A stretch of 64,000 nt of DNA, taken from Formicarius rufipectus (Eukaryota; Chordata; Aves; Passeriformes; Formicariidae). Location of the stretch: contig VXAU01000691.1 in NCBI GenBank assembly GCA_013399695.1, positions 774,992 through 838,991 of the forward strand. The letters are read 5' to 3'. This document shows positions 35,061-48,414 of this stretch, in pieces (positions within the stretch are counted from its first letter, which is position 1; every line of letters begins with the position of its first letter). The notes under the pieces are model-generated. The model ran no database searches. It saw only the letters and a list, made by a program, of their open reading frames with translations, and had not been told where the DNA came from. Made by a program: the position numbers and the translations under genes.

Positions 35061-38000
35061 TTAGTGGAAGCAAAACACAAAGATCATCAAAATGCCTCTA
35101 AGGGAAAAGCTCTGCACCTCAGTTTAGGACATAATGCAGAAGGCACCATGTGCTGAGGGCTGAGCACGCTACAGCAAATTACAAATTAACAACGCTTGTC
35201 TAGCAGGCTGTGAATTATTTGCACACATATTTGGAAGTGAATTATGGTCCTGAAGCCTCCTGACATGACACTGCCTAGGCTGCAGCATAGATGAAGTTTC
35301 AGGCCTGAAGCACTGCAGTGTAACTACACAGTACGGGGCAAGTACACAGGGAAGCACTATGAGGCAGTAAAACATTATTATGCAGTGCAAAGCATCCAAC
35401 TTTTAAAAAAGCCTAGCTTTATTTATGTGCTATCCTGCAAATTCAATTACAGGATTGAAAATTAGCTACAGGTTTTCTGCTTAAAAGTGCTTGTACTCAT
35501 TTTAGTGTAGACTTCTTTCTGTCTCTGTGCCTAAATTATTCCATTAAACACAGGAACACAGTGACAATCTTCTACAGCTGCAAATTCTGCTGGGTGCTCT
35601 CCTAATGTGGGCTGGTCAGATTAATACATCACATACCTCATCCTCTCTGAAACATCAGTATTTCATTTACCACTAACTATGAAAATATGTCCAAGCAAGA
35701 AGAGGCAGCTCTCTATAGAAACATGCTTGAAAGGCTTAGGCAGGCAGAGTTCACTTACAATTGTGCCTTGTCAGAGGGGAAGAGCATCTCCACTGGCTGG
35801 GAAGTGTCTAAAGAAACACCTACAGGTATTATCTCTGAGTAGTGTTACATATTTCCATTTAAAAGCTCAAACCCAGCATTTGTAGGTGGAGTGATCAACC
35901 TGTTTCCTCTTCCTTGTTCCTGGTATGCTCTGAAACCTTTAGGGCTAAAGGGCTGTTATAATTTCACCTCTATAGTAATTTAAAATTAACAAGAGAGGAA
36001 TGTTAAAATTGCAGATGGAGAAAATGTGTATTTGCTGTAACTGGCAAGTGAACATTCCCAACTAAGAATCATCATATTTTGGGAAATAAGATCTAAAACT
36101 CTGCAGCCAGTTTTCTTGGCCAGATTTATCCCCTTTCCCTGGTCTGAGTGCCCTGTAACACAGTGGAAGAGATTCTTCTGCAAAGACTTATTAGACAAAA
36201 AACCCCAAAACGAACAAACAAAAAGATAACTATGCTAACTAAGCTATTATTGTATATATTATAAACTAAGCTTGTAATGGGATTATTCTTTGGAAAATTT
36301 GTTAAAGAAATGAAGTTTGTGATGCAGCAAGCTTAGAGTAAAATTAATGAATTCACAGATGTTCACCTTAATGAACAGCAGATTGAGAATATATTATTAA
36401 ATTCAAAAGGAAAAGTTTGCATATGTTGTCAAAATTCTGGTTTGATCTCTACAAGCATCGTGCTCACGTGAATAATCAATTAATAATTGATTAAAGGATT
36501 CCTCCAAATTTATCATGACGGAACATTTTATTATTTATTTAATTTCTCCTGAGAACTCAAGAGATCCATGTGTGAACAGGTTCCTCCTGAGTACCTTAAT
36601 ATAAAGTATCTATCTCTGATAGAATGAGTCCCATTACCTGGACTAAGAAGTTAACATGTTGTTACAGGTGACCAGTGACCACCTTCTTAACACAAGCATC
36701 CTTTTTCTGAAAGATTTTCTCCCCTTCCTGGGGTTTGTTCTAAGTAGCAGTTCCCTTAGGAATCTGATCTTTCTCTCATCACAGGAGAAAGGATGTGTTT
36801 GGTCTGCACTAGCCTTGTGTGTGTTGCGGGAACCACCAGTCCCACAGAACAAAAGGTGGGAAGGCAGGAAGGGAAGTGTGGCCAGATCCCAACCCTTACA
36901 CAGGACCCAGGAATCAATCCCTTGCTCCTGGGAAGAGGCCATGCAATTCAAAAGGCACTTTGAAAACGTGGAAGCAGCATCACAAAGAACTGCAACATGG
37001 CATCCTAATTCAAGCAATGAAAACTAACTACAAAATTGTTCCTATAGAGCGGCATCACCTTTAATCCTTCTAGAACTTGAAATTCAGAGCTGGAAGACAA
37101 CCTCTGTGAAACAAGAAAGGAATTCCATCATTTATATGCTTCCCCTGTGCTACATTCTGGACTTTGGACCAGTACTATATGCAATGCCATAGTAAATTAA
37201 CAGCAACCAACATCATGGAGCTTAACGAGCTCCCTGTGGAGCGTAGGGAAGCACCTGCTGGATCCTGCCTGCTGACAAAGGAAAATGCCTTGGACAGTAG
37301 AAACTGCTGAAATTTCAGTGGACTACAAAGCAAACTGCACATTCAGAGCTATGAAAAGCCACAAAAAAACTTGCTTTGAAATATTCTTCCCCTATCTACT
37401 CCTCTTGGCAATCACAAGAGGAACTATTCCTCATTTACTCCCCAGAGTTCTAGTCTTGAACTTTAGCAAAGGAGCACAGAGCAAAGTGCAAAGGGAGGAG
37501 CGGTGGAGTCACTACAACGCTCGGGGTCCCACTTGCTTTCTGCAGTATAGTAGAGGATAAAATTCCCAGCCAAGCACCACCTGCAGCACTTCAGCACATT
37601 TAAGTCACTATTAGAGGTTTAAATCAAACTGGCAGCAAACTGAGCAGGGACAACTAAGGCAACAACTGCATCGCCTCCTGCCCAAACCCTCCCCTGGAGG
37701 ACGAGACCGCAATCCCACCGCAGGATCACGCAGCAGCCTCTCTGCCAGGGGCTTACAGGAAGCAGATTTTGTTTTCTTCACCTGGTTAAAAGTGGAGAGA
37801 GATATTTCAGGAGTGCCTGAAACCCACTGCAGCCTCACCACACCCTGTGGGGCAGGGAAACAGCTATGCTGTCACAGCTCAGTGCAGAGCTCCTTACAAA
37901 CCAGCACCCAAAGGGTTTAGTCCAACTCCTCTTGGGCTCAGGGTTTCTCAACAGCTTTTTTTCTAGTGCCATATAATTTTATTTATTTTTTTAAAAAACA

Positions 38001-40175
38001 TCTTCCCAAAACAAAATCCATTTCACATACACACATGCAAACACACGGACTATACAAATAATAGTATATATCAGGTAAGAACTGAACGTCTCCTCAATGC
38101 AGACAACCTGTCCCTACAGGAACCTTAACAGAATGTAAATAGTATTTTGGGCTAAGTTACATCATCACTGTTACCTCAATGGCTCTCAAAAGCTGTGAAA
38201 GAATGTTTGCAATTTATAGCGAGCTATAACATAAAGTGAATTTATGACACCATAAAACCAGCCAAAAATCTCCACACAAAATCAACACCATCTTGCCAGG
38301 ACTGACTTAAGCAGCAGATCTTATTTTCCAAGAAATATGGGAAAGACAAATTCATTTTTTAAACCAAGTCTCTTTCACTGAAATTCCTAATTTTTCAAAT
38401 GACAATATAAACCTAAAATAACTTCCAGGTTTACATGAGATGAGCAGGGTTTTTTTAATGCCATTAATTTAACTTGAAGCTGTAGAGGCTCATCCAGAAC
38501 ATCCAAAACCATTCCTCACATATCAATACATTGTAAAAAAATACAGATAAGGACATAATTCAACAAACCTTTCATCTCTAAAATAATGATTTCAAACTAA
38601 TAAAAAAAAAAGTAAAAGAAGAAAAGCTGTACTGTTTAGATGCAGAATATTCTGAAACCTAGACAAAAAGCAAATTAAATACTGTGCTTTGAGAGGCTGA
38701 TAACAGAGCTTGCTGCAAAGCACTATTTTCCACCTGGCTTTTGTAGACCCCAGAAAATACATTCAGCAAATTCAAATGCATATTAGCTCAGAATGGAAAA
38801 TACCCAGCTACTCCTTCAGGTTCAGCCAAAAAACACTGGAAGATAAGCCCTTCTCAGCTGTCTGCAGTTGGAAGTGGTCCTGAGTGGTTGCAATACATAT
38901 GGAAACTGGTCATCAGAGACATTTGTTAATAGCTTTATTAATTCTGTTTCTTTATTGAAAGTCCTTAACCAAATTGAATATTAATGTTATTTTCTGCAAG
39001 ACATCCCAACAAACCTAATCCTCAGATGTGTAGCAACTAATTAAAAAGTTGTGTGGATGAGAATTGGGTTACCCTTCACTTTGTCAGCAGACTTGCACAC
39101 TGAGGCATGGATTTCCTGTACTTAGATTGAAAGCAATTTAATTATGAAACAGAAAGTAACTGGAATGTAAATGCAACTTATTGAAACAGAAGATGCCACT
39201 GCAACTATGCAAAAGTGCAAATTTACAGATTACATAAATATAATATCTTACTGTGAAGGTAAATGTTTTCTTGAACATTGCCCCATATAAGCAGCAGTGC
39301 CATGCTGAAGACCTGAAGTAAAACTAAGTAAAAGAAAATTAAAGCTTTATAACAAGAGCAGCTCCTTTTCTACAGAATTGGTCATATTTGCCAGAGATAC
39401 TGCTCTCAGATAACTATTCCTATTATCTTTCCTCATTTTAAAATTACTTTGAGGCATAAGAATAAGAAGAATAAAGATGATGAGTATTGAACGGTTGAGT
39501 CTAGACAATAGGCACGAGCTGGCCTTTATCTTCTCTTGAGAGACCTTCAGTGATTATGTGATGCAGTACCTTTCTCTTTTTCTTTCTGAGAAATGGATGA
39601 CTGAGGTCAGCAAATAATTTAGACAAAGCCCAGCTTTCAGAAGCCTAGGCAGAAGAATATTTCTCAGATGTTTTATTTTCTTTATAAGAATGGTTCTACC
39701 CATTTAATGTATTTAAATACGTTAAAAAAATAAATAAATTGAGGGAGATTCTTCCATTTTGCTCCCAAGAGCTTCAAAAGAACAAAGCTATTATATAATA
39801 TCAAATCAGACAATATTTTCTGGTTTAGAAGACTAGGTCTTAAACCTGAAAAACAGATGAATTATGACTGTTCACACCACCATTTATATGAATTAGTACT
39901 TCTTTGCCACACAGAGTATTATTAATAGATGCCAGAGATTAATGTAGAGACATACAGAGACTTGAAAGTGCTTGATGTGTTTGCCAAGATTATAATCTGT
40001 CGTACGTGGAAACATCCCAGACTACAAATGCAATGTGCTCACAAATACTGCTTTTCTTTGAAAAAATTACAACTGATGTTCATATCCCAAAGTGACAGCT
40101 TTCACCCACTTACAAATAATCTGTTTGGAAAACAAAATGCAGTGCAGAGAAGGGATGGAAGACAAATGGACTGTT
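35061..40175. other. 5.1 kb of AT-rich unique DNA, no gene seen
   Basis: No gene is supported. Paired frames on opposite strands at 36643-37027 (123-124 codons each) are shadows of one another and match nothing I know. A short A/C tract lies at 36197-36225. A 30-bp composite of two adjacent palindromes at 36464-36493 is listed separately. A slightly GC-richer patch lies at 37.65-37.85 kb. Confidence 0.55.
36464..36493. promoter_or_regulatory. E-box palindrome beside a double homeodomain palindrome
   Basis: TCACGTGA (36464-36471) is a perfect palindromic E-box of the USF/MITF/TFE type. One base later begins a 21-bp palindrome, 36473-36493, with perfect 10-bp arms (TAATCAATTA and TAATTGATTA) around a single A. 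Each arm contains TAAT, two bases, ATTA: the site type bound by paired-class homeodomain dimers. Two factor-type sites back to back suggest a cis-regulatory element. Binding and conservation are inference. Confidence 0.35.
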
Positions 40176-40240
40176 AATAAAAAAACCAAACCCCCCAAAA
40201 CACCAGAAAAAAACCCCTCAAACCCAAATAACCAAAAAAG
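40176..40240. repeat. A/C-rich low-complexity tract
   Basis: About 65 bases of A-runs broken by C-runs (for example CCCCCC near 40191-40196 and CCCC near 40214-40217). The same kind of tract occurs at 11.7, 41.2, 47.7 and 52.3 kb. The complementary strand is G/T-rich. Confidence 0.85.
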
Positions 40241-40676
40241 TAAGCTTATTTCCATTTTGTCCCTTTTTCAATTGTCAAGATTAAAACCCAACAAAATGTA
40301 AACAACACACAGTTTTGAATTTGCAGGGAAATATGAATTAAGTACTTAGGAAGGAGTTCACAGACTTCACAGACTCTGAGAGAGGCAGAGTCTGACCTTG
40401 ACCTTGTCCCATTGCATCTCATGTTTAATGACACAGGACTGAGTCATTGCTGGAGCAGTGCCTTGTGTGGTGCTTAGGGAGGAATTCCCTCGCTACAGCA
40501 ACTCAGAAACGAGCCATTGCTCCTGCAAGATGTTAGCACAAGGACGTAATTAAAGGTTCTACTAACTGGAGAAGAGATAAAGCATCTCTTGCTTTATCTC
40601 CTGCCCTGATTTTTAAGGCAAAGTGCCCAACTTGCCTAAATGACAGGCAGGATTTTGTTTTTAAGCTTAAAGGTTT
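40241..40676. other. unique spacer, no gene seen
   Basis: Mixed unique sequence between two low-complexity tracts. The minus-strand 62-codon frame at 40246-40434 has no recognisable content. Confidence 0.5.
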
Positions 40677-40731
40677 TGTGTTGTTGGTTTTGTTTGTTGG
40701 TTTGTTTGGGTTTTTATTTTTTTTTTTTGTT
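40677..40731. repeat. G/T-rich low-complexity tract
   Basis: TTGTTGG, TTTGTTTG and GGGTTTTT units end in a long T-run. It is the reverse-strand form of the A/C tract 450 bp to the left, so the two form a rough inverted pair. Confidence 0.8.
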
Positions 40732-43700
40732 TACAAGCATAAAGTTGCAAAGTGAAGCAAACCAACACTTCTTTTAAATTTGCAGTTTTAGACTCCACAA
40801 CACACTTTCTGTCCCATGTAATTTGAATGTAAAGCTCTCATTTTCCTTGTCCAGTGCTTCTGCCAATCCAACCAGGTATCTGTATTATCAGCATTATCCT
40901 AACGCCTAAAAGTATCCACAGGCAACAACCAGTGTATTGCAACTCACTAAGGACTGACCAAGACATCTCTAAACGCAGTCTGGAGAGGTCTTTAAATACC
41001 ACCCATCCTTTGTTCCATAACAGACATTTATTTCTCTCAAGTTTTAAAGGATATGAATAGACTTTTATAAGAAGTCAGACATTACAGTAAATTAAAGGAC
41101 ATGCAAAACATATTAAAAGTCTTATACCCTTATTAAAATTCAAAAAAAACCCAGTAAATCTTGTTTTCTATGAGATGTAAAAAAACCCCAAAACCCCCAC
41201 TAAAACCTAAACATTTTATAACTCAATTTCTTGCCATACAAGCCTAAAAAAAGTTATACATGCGACTAGTAACCCCCATTTTTTTTTTCTTTTCCTCCTA
41301 AATCAAATAGAACTGATATGATACGACATTGGGTTTGACTTCCCTGAACCAATGATGTCATTAAAAACTAAAGCCCAAGTTCCATTTTCATACGTTACAT
41401 ACCCACACGAAAGCCTTTGCACCTCTGTGTGCGTACCCCGACCCAAACCCCGGGGTGGGTGTGTGCCCACCTTGGAGCCAAGCCCTGGCACAGACCCAAG
41501 CACAGATTGAGTGCCACAGGGCAGCCTGGCACACAGTAGGGAGCTTTTTTCAGGTGCTCTGCAGCGGGTGCCTGCCCGGCTGTAGCAGAGCCCGGTGTGC
41601 AGCCAGCACACTGCAACACCGCAGATGAGAAATGAGAAATTTTGAGGGCAATTGAGCACAATGAATTTTCACAGTGGATCAACACAAAGTCATTTAGAAT
41701 GGGTATTTCTGAGGCACTGATACAATGAACACATTTGCAGTGTTCAATGGCCCTAAAAAAAAAAAAAATCACCCTTTCACCTGTGGCATCACTACTGCTG
41801 AGAGTGAATTCTTAGATGACCTTTCATAATGTCTATTTATGTGCAGTATGCACAGATATACATGTCGACATACACACACACTCTTCAAAGCACCAATCAT
41901 CTTTTTGGTGCATCATGAAATAAATAAATCCCTTGAAATAGATAAGTTCACCAAGCTTAAAAACCCCTCATGCTTTTTAATTCTTTGCAATTGCAAAGGA
42001 AACTCCATGGTAATGGCAAATCTCACTTCAAGAATACAAAAAACATAAAACTGGTGAGCTACAGAAATCTGGTTCTCACACAGAGGATGAATAACATACT
42101 GTTATCCTCTCTAGTTCTTCTCCTACATGTGAAATGATGAGCTGAGGAGCAGGTCACCATCAGCTCACTGTGCAAACCCATAATGGGAAGCCCAACTATG
42201 ATTCCTACAGTTTTCCTATTGTAGTTTATAGGATGCCACACACACACTCGCTAACAGATTCTCATTTTTTCTTTTTGATTTTTATGCTTAATCCAGGTTA
42301 TTAAACAGCACAGATCAGAACTTTACTTTCTACTGTTCAGCTACTTCAGCAGTCCCAGTAACTCTTTTGTCAGTGCTGGGGATTTTAAAGCAAGCCTGTC
42401 TTTGCATCAAAGCCTCGCCTTGGTCCACAGCTGGTTATTATATCTGCAGGCATGGCAGCTAACAACAGGCAACACCATTCCAATTTATTTTGCACTGCCT
42501 CCATGCTTCCCTTCTCAGGGATTAAGTACCTTAAAGCAACCATCTTGTTTCTATTTCTGTGCCCAATGCCAGTTATTTCTGAAATAACAATACATGCTTC
42601 AGTAATAACAAGTCATTTCCCCTTCCTTTGACTGACGAATGGATTTGCCACCTCCTTCTGTCAGTGCTTTCAAGACCAGTCAAATTAACCTTGTGCCTGT
42701 CTAACAGCCCGTTTCAGTGCTCTGTGCCCTTAGCACAGTCTGTCAAAGCATTAAGTGCAGCAGAACTGGGAGACTCCAAACCACCATTTAAAGATCAGAC
42801 AGAATTTTGGCACGAAAAGAACTTGGTACCTTTTTCTTGCCCAGAGGCTGCACACCAACCATAGGAGTTTCCTCTCACAAGTAAAACATTGAAGAACACA
42901 TTGTAGTGTCAGTAAAGCTGTTCTGAAAAGACAGAAGAGGTTTATTCTTTGTTACTGAACTAAAAGGTTATAGATGACCATCCTTTCCCTTTTGACTTCT
43001 CCAGCCACCAGAAGGCTGCTGATGTGTCAAGAAGTAAGGAAATGAATGTGTGGCACCAAAAGATAACATCTGCTAACAAGAAAAGATGCTCTCTTAATTA
43101 GGGAGCTAGAAAAAGGATGCTTAACTCGATAGCTACAAGATGCAAATGCAACTGCTCTCTTTCTGATGGACATCTGTAGGTTTACAACACAAATTTAGAG
43201 GTATTAACAAAACATCCTGTTTGTGTCTGACATCTTTTGAGAAAGCATTGTGATCCCAGTGGCATGAACAATAGAAAATAATGCTTCAGTGACAACTAAT
43301 TCTCCACAGTTACTTTCAGGAGTGCTGGTGTATAACCCTTTCCTATTACAGAGTTTTTCTTCCACTTAGTAGAATCAAGAACAAAGTAGCAAGTAACCCT
43401 CCTAAATCTTGTGTCAATTCCTACGGCTGTTGCAGTAGCTGCCAAAGGAGGTTCACTGAGGTTTCTCCTTACCTCCACAAGCCAGTTTACATGTCCTTAA
43501 AGGCTCTCAAGGCCCCAGGTGTCTTTAGGACATTGATAGGTATTCACTCACTGCACCCTTATACATTTAAGAGCCTGATGCAAATCCTCATTGCCCAGAG
43601 GGAAATTAATCTGTGTGAGCCCCAGCAAGAGGGAAACACAGGCTGTCAGGAGCAATCACAGCCAGGACAGGCAGGGCAGAACTCCATCTGCAAAGCTGTT

Positions 43701-44167
43701 AGTTCTGTGACTTTGGAGTTAGACAGCTCAAATACAATAGGGAAGACAGCTGAGGAAATACAAAGTGCATAGATTAAGATGCTATCATTGGTAGCAAATG
43801 CAGCATTCATTTCCACTGCCACTCCATTCCTAGGAGGATAATTTAAGACACTATTTCATGGGCTTCTCTGATAGAGTTTCTGAGATCTGAACAGCAACTT
43901 TCATCAGAGGTTTTCTGGTTTTTTTTTTTTTTTTTCCTGTGGAGTTTTTTTTTTTCTCCTCTCTTACATGCTGCTTTCCTCCACAGTGACAAACATCTTA
44001 TTTTGTACTCCTTCTTGAAGAAACAGTAAAATGAACCTTCAGTTAAAAAGCCTTTTCTTTTATTTTTTCCCCCCAGTTACTTTTGTACATCATAAACCTT
44101 TGACAGGGATGAAAGGATTGAAGAAAAAAATAAAGAGAGAGGAAGAAAAAAATTTTGATTGAAAGCA
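40732..44167. other. AT-rich DNA with a GC-richer island, no gene seen
   Basis: No gene is supported. A short A/C tract lies at 41179-41210 and a T17 run at 43919-43935. A GC-richer patch at about 41.40-41.63 kb holds minus-strand frames of 118 and 125 codons (41303-41659 and 41395-41772) with no domain I recognise. Within that patch ACCCCGGGGT (41447-41456) is a perfect palindrome flanked by further C- and G-runs. Two overlapping ORFs in one GC-rich patch are more likely composition than coding. Confidence 0.5.
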
Positions 44168-44648
44168 TCCTCTGGAGGTTACCTAGCCCTAACTCCCCTC
44201 AGAGCATGTCCATCTATAAAATGTCCTGAGCCCTGTCTAGCTGGGTTCTAAATATCTCCAAGGGTGGAGATTCCAGAGCATTTCTGGGCAATAACTTCCA
44301 GTGTTAAACCACTCTCAGAGTGCCTCCATTTCCTGTGCTCTTTTCTACATCACCTGCAGATTACAATGAGATCTTCTCTTCACCTCCTCTTCTCCAAGAC
44401 AAACCAACCCGGAGACCCAGTTCTCTCCTCCCAAGATGTGCACCAGCTTGCTGATTATCTGGTGGTGTCTGCTTAATTTGCTGCATGCTTGCTTGGAGCA
44501 GGGAGCCCCAAGGCCAGGCATAGCCCAGACTCCAGACAGGGTGTCACAAGAGCTTAGTAGAGGAAAAAAAAATAAAAAAAATATCATTTCCTTGGACCTG
44601 TTGCCTGCACTTTTGCTAATGCAGCCCAAGATATGTTTGGATTGGTTA
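44168..44648 (-). mobile_element. old, degraded CR1 fragment
   Basis: A diverged minus-strand CR1 about 480 bp long. On the plus strand colinear landmarks remain: TCTGGAGGTTACCTAG, AATATCTCCAAGGGTGGAGATT, a degraded CTCTTCTCCAAGAC region, ACTCCAGACAGGGTGTCAC (the 'dominant CAGATGTGGCCTCAC' region) and CTAATGCAGCCCAAGATATG. An A-rich insertion near 44566-44582 interrupts it. No frame corresponds to ORF2. The divergence suggests an older insertion than the copies at 15.6, 28.4 and 34.9 kb. Confidence 0.78.
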
Positions 44649-47600
44649 TGTGTAAAGTGCTTTGCAATTGAAAATCTTCCCCGTCTAAAGCATCCTCTGA
44701 GTCAAAGGGAAATAAAAAAAAATTAAAAAAGGATATCCAAGTCCAAAAGATATTAAGGTCTCAGTTCAGGCTCTGGAAATTTCTGTTGTGAAGGTTATTA
44801 TGTCAGAGTGTCCTTCCAGGAAGGGTTGACAGAAGAAAAAAATATCAGGATATGACAGAACATACTGTACAACCCTTCTCACAGCTCACTCCAATCAGCA
44901 ACCAAGGACACAATCTCAATAAATTCTTAATAAGTTTACCAGTCCTTAAACTACAGATGCTCAGAGACCATTAATATCTAGTTTCCAGAATATTGCATCT
45001 GCTAGTGTACAAACTTCGTAGAGTCAAATAGAATTTATTTTCCATATTCCACACAAGCAGTAGAAACGAGTATTTCAGGTACTGTCATAAAATCAGAAAA
45101 ATACTCACTAGTTTAGCTGTCAACATTTCAACAATCCAGACTGTGCTTATTTTAATATTTAATTATTTTCTAAAACCACTACAGAGGATGCTGCTCTGAA
45201 ACTGATACCACCATCTACTTTAAATTACTGCCCTGAGTGTGAACTTCAGAATCCACTTTGTTGCAGTTGCCCAGGCAAAAAGACAGTAAGCTCTGCAAAT
45301 CCTCTCCCCATACAATGAGAAACTGGGGCAAAATAGCAGATCCTCTATCATCCCTGACAGTGTAATGAATGTAATCAAGGGGCTTGAAGATATGGCTTGT
45401 GCTTCTCTGCAGAAACATTGCTTATTCCAAAGAGTGACTCACCAAAGAGAATGGGGGAGAAAAGTGCTTTGGCTCACCCTCAGGATGTTCTCTGTACTTC
45501 TTAAGCTGAACTCAAGATGCTCTTAATTGTCCACTATCTGCTTTTTTTGGTTTGTTTTGCTGTGTTCCTCTGAAGCTACTGAGTAATTTCTGCAACTGGA
45601 TTGCAAAAATGTGTTATCATCCGATAATGACAATTTGAAAAGAATTGTTACTGTTTCTGTGGAGTTTATAAAGGCTGTTTATAAAGCAGCACAAATATTC
45701 ATTCCTTGGCTGCTTCAGTACTTATATCTGCCTATTACTTGTTCAGGTGTTTCTGGTTCGATCTCATTTTTACTGACTATATGCAGACTGTAACCAAAGT
45801 TAAATAACGTGAAGAAATTAAATCGAAAATAAAGTAGCACTACATGATACTAGAGTAAGCCTCTCAGCACAGGAAGGTTACCTTTCTTCACAGAAAATCC
45901 AGCCAAACTTCACTCTGGCCATCTAAAACCACCTTTGTGCTTTCTGTTGCTGACTCGACTTAAAATATCACATTAAAGCTACAAAAAACTTTAGTTAGAA
46001 ACAACGTGCAGTACTTGGTGCTAAAATGGACTGAGGTCCATAGAAGGCAAGTCAATGCCAGCAGACAAAGCCACTGTAATATTGCAGGAAACAGTTTTCT
46101 AGCTATTGCTTTAGCAGCAGTCCTTTGCTGTTTCAGAGAACAGGGCAGAAACAGTGCCCACCTGTCCTTCTCTCCAACTCTTCCGGCTTATGGTGCAGAC
46201 AAGGGAAACGGGAAGGCTCAGAGAGGGAGCGACACACAAAAACCAAACCATCTTTTATACTGCTATAAAAGCATAAGACAGCATAAAGGCAGTGCAATGC
46301 CAGCTAAACTGGTGCAGCTGACAGGTATATGGATGGAAAATATGCTGCCAATTAGGAGCCTTGGCTGAAAAAAAGCAAACATACACAACTTTCAAAACGA
46401 TGCTGCTACTGCCTTCACATTTCTGCCAGCTCAAAGCCCTGGCATCAGTTCACAGCTGGCAAGGAAGGAGGCCTGTCCTGGAAAGGGATCCTGAGTGGTT
46501 TCTCTCTGGTCTAACAATTCCAGTTTCCCAGTACTGAAAGGGAACAAATGCTTTTTGCTTCAAGGAGCTGATCTTGAGCAGGAGGCCCAGAGGAAAGGAT
46601 TAGGAACTCTTATAACAAAGGCAGCACGGATGAACATTAGTCCTTCTCTGGTACCAAAAGGGCTTTCATGGGAAAAGGTGCTGTACCTGAGTAAAGCACT
46701 CAAGAATTACCCACTATCTCTTCCTGCTCCTGCTGGATCTATCCTGAAGAGTGGGAGCTCCAGCAGAGGCTCATCCTGGTGCAGGCTCTAATCTTCCTAT
46801 AGCTGTCTGGTCCCTCCCAACCTGGAGGGGCTGCTGCTGACTCATGCTGTCCGTGCCATCTGCACATGGAAGCTCTGGTGTACAAACCTGGAAGATGTTT
46901 TCAAGAATTTCTCTCCTTTCCTATTTTTCAAAATAGGCAGGAAGGAGACTGAATGGGGTTTGGAGATTTCCAAGGGTGGGGAAAGCAGGTGATTCAGTCA
47001 GCACATAGGGGCATGATATACACTGCGAGCTTGAAGTTCTATTTCCTCCTCCAATTTGTCAAACAATGTTGTAAAGAGTTACAGAATCAAGAAATGTCAG
47101 GCAAACACAGAAAAAGCTTTGAAACCTTTTGTGATAAAGCAAAATTAACAAGTGCAGTTACAACAGCTGCATGCACAACTGTGTTTCCAAGGCAACAGCT
47201 CCCAATTCTTACAGCTATAAAAAAATCCTGTGCAACATGAGGGAGTTGGGAAATTAGGGAGACTCCAGCTAAAATAGAATATAGGAAAATGGACTAAAGC
47301 AGGGAAGCAGCAGGAATGTTGAAATTACAAAACTCACACTGCTTTCAAGAGCTGCCACCTCAGCGCCCCAGGGATGCTGTGGGGGAGTCCTGTCCGCAAG
47401 TCCTGTCCTCCCAGTCCCTTTGTCTCCCAGGTGCCACCAGTGCCATGGGAAAACAGCTATTAGCTTAAAATTACTAGTGCAATCACTGTCCCTCTTCCCT
47501 TGCAGGGTAACAGCACAATCCTGCCCATGCTCTTCCCTGGCCAAAGGGAGTGCCTGGCCTATTAGCAAAGCAGGTGATACCATTTCATGGGAAAAGAGTA

Positions 47601-47649
47601 GAAAGCTCCATGTTTTTCCTTTTAATATTATGGTTGTGCATATGTGGGG
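44649..47649. other. 3 kb of unique DNA, no gene seen
   Basis: No gene is supported. Plus-strand frames at 46006-46368 (120 codons) and 46495-46791 (98 codons) have no recognisable domain. The 201-codon minus-strand frame whose right end is at 47874 covers part of this stretch but draws most of its length from the following low-complexity tract. No repeat family is recognised. Confidence 0.5.
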
Positions 47650-47834
47650 AAAAAGAAAGAAAAAAACCAAAGAAACAAAAACCAACAAAACACACACAAA
47701 AAAAAAAACCAAACAAAAAAAAAAAAAAAACCCAAACACAACCCCCCCCCCAAAACCCAAAAAACAAAACAAAACCCAAAAACCCCCAAACAAAAACAAA
47801 CAAAAAATACAAACAGAAACCCCCCAATAAAAAA
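47650..47834. repeat. A/C-rich low-complexity tract, G4-prone on the minus strand
   Basis: About 185 bases almost purely A and C. C-runs include 3 at 47731-47733, 10 at 47742-47751, 3 at 47756-47758, 3 at 47775-47777 and 5 at 47783-47787. The minus strand therefore has at least four G-runs with short A-complement loops, enough for a G-quadruplex. The long Phe/Gly-rich or Lys/Thr/Pro-rich 'proteins' predicted across this interval are translations of the tract and not genes. Confidence 0.92.
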
Positions 47835-48414
47835 GGTAAACCTTAGCATTTAAAGAGGAACTTTTGTCTTGCATGAGCTCAGAAATATATTAACTTCCTC
47901 AGAAACAACTTGAAGGTTCACATACATCTGAAAGCAGCATCTTTTAGACACACTGGATTGTATGTCACGTAACTGGATATGTGCATGTGCAAGTTAAAGA
48001 GATAAAAGTAAACTTAAGGAGTTAAAACCTCATAATTACACACCGCATATAGTCACCTGACAAGAATTTCTAATTTGAAAGGGCCATAGGCATACATCTT
48101 TCCTCCAAAGCATTTGAATTTGCAGTGTGATGACTAGGAAGATGTAAAACCAAGTTATGGAACTGAACAGGTATTTCATTACTAGCCCTGGTGATTGGTT
48201 CACAGGTAAAAGTGTCCTGTGGGGGTAAACTGAACAGCTTCACACAGTAAACAGGAGCCTCCCCGGTTCCAGCTGTGTGAGTGCAGAGCAATAGAACTGA
48301 AATCAATTCTAATTTTGCATCTGAAGAGAAACAGAAGTCAAACTTTGTTCAATGCTTCTGTACAACCACTGGTCGTGCTTCTCTGCCAGTGGATCAGCTC
48401 TGCATTCAGTCCCC
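47835..48414. other. unique spacer, no gene seen
   Basis: AT-rich unique sequence between the A/C tract and a CR1 copy. The minus-strand frame 48070-48306 (78 codons) resembles nothing I know. Confidence 0.5.

Noticed and set aside
36643..37027. Opposite-strand frames of 123 and 124 codons over the same bases
   Set aside because: They are mirror shadows of one stop-poor stretch; neither peptide looks like a known protein.
39150..39190. TGGAATGTAAA word reminiscent of the miR-1/206 seed
   Set aside because: The rest of the mature sequence does not match and no hairpin arm is present.
45660..45780. GGTTCGATCTC resembling a tRNA B box near 45.76 kb
   Set aside because: No A box at the right distance and no cloverleaf pairing could be drawn; not a tRNA or tRNA-derived SINE.
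47269..47874. 201-codon minus-strand open frame, the longest in the window
   Set aside because: Much of it is a Phe/Gly/Val-rich translation of the A/C low-complexity tract; the other registers of the tract are open too. No real protein composition.
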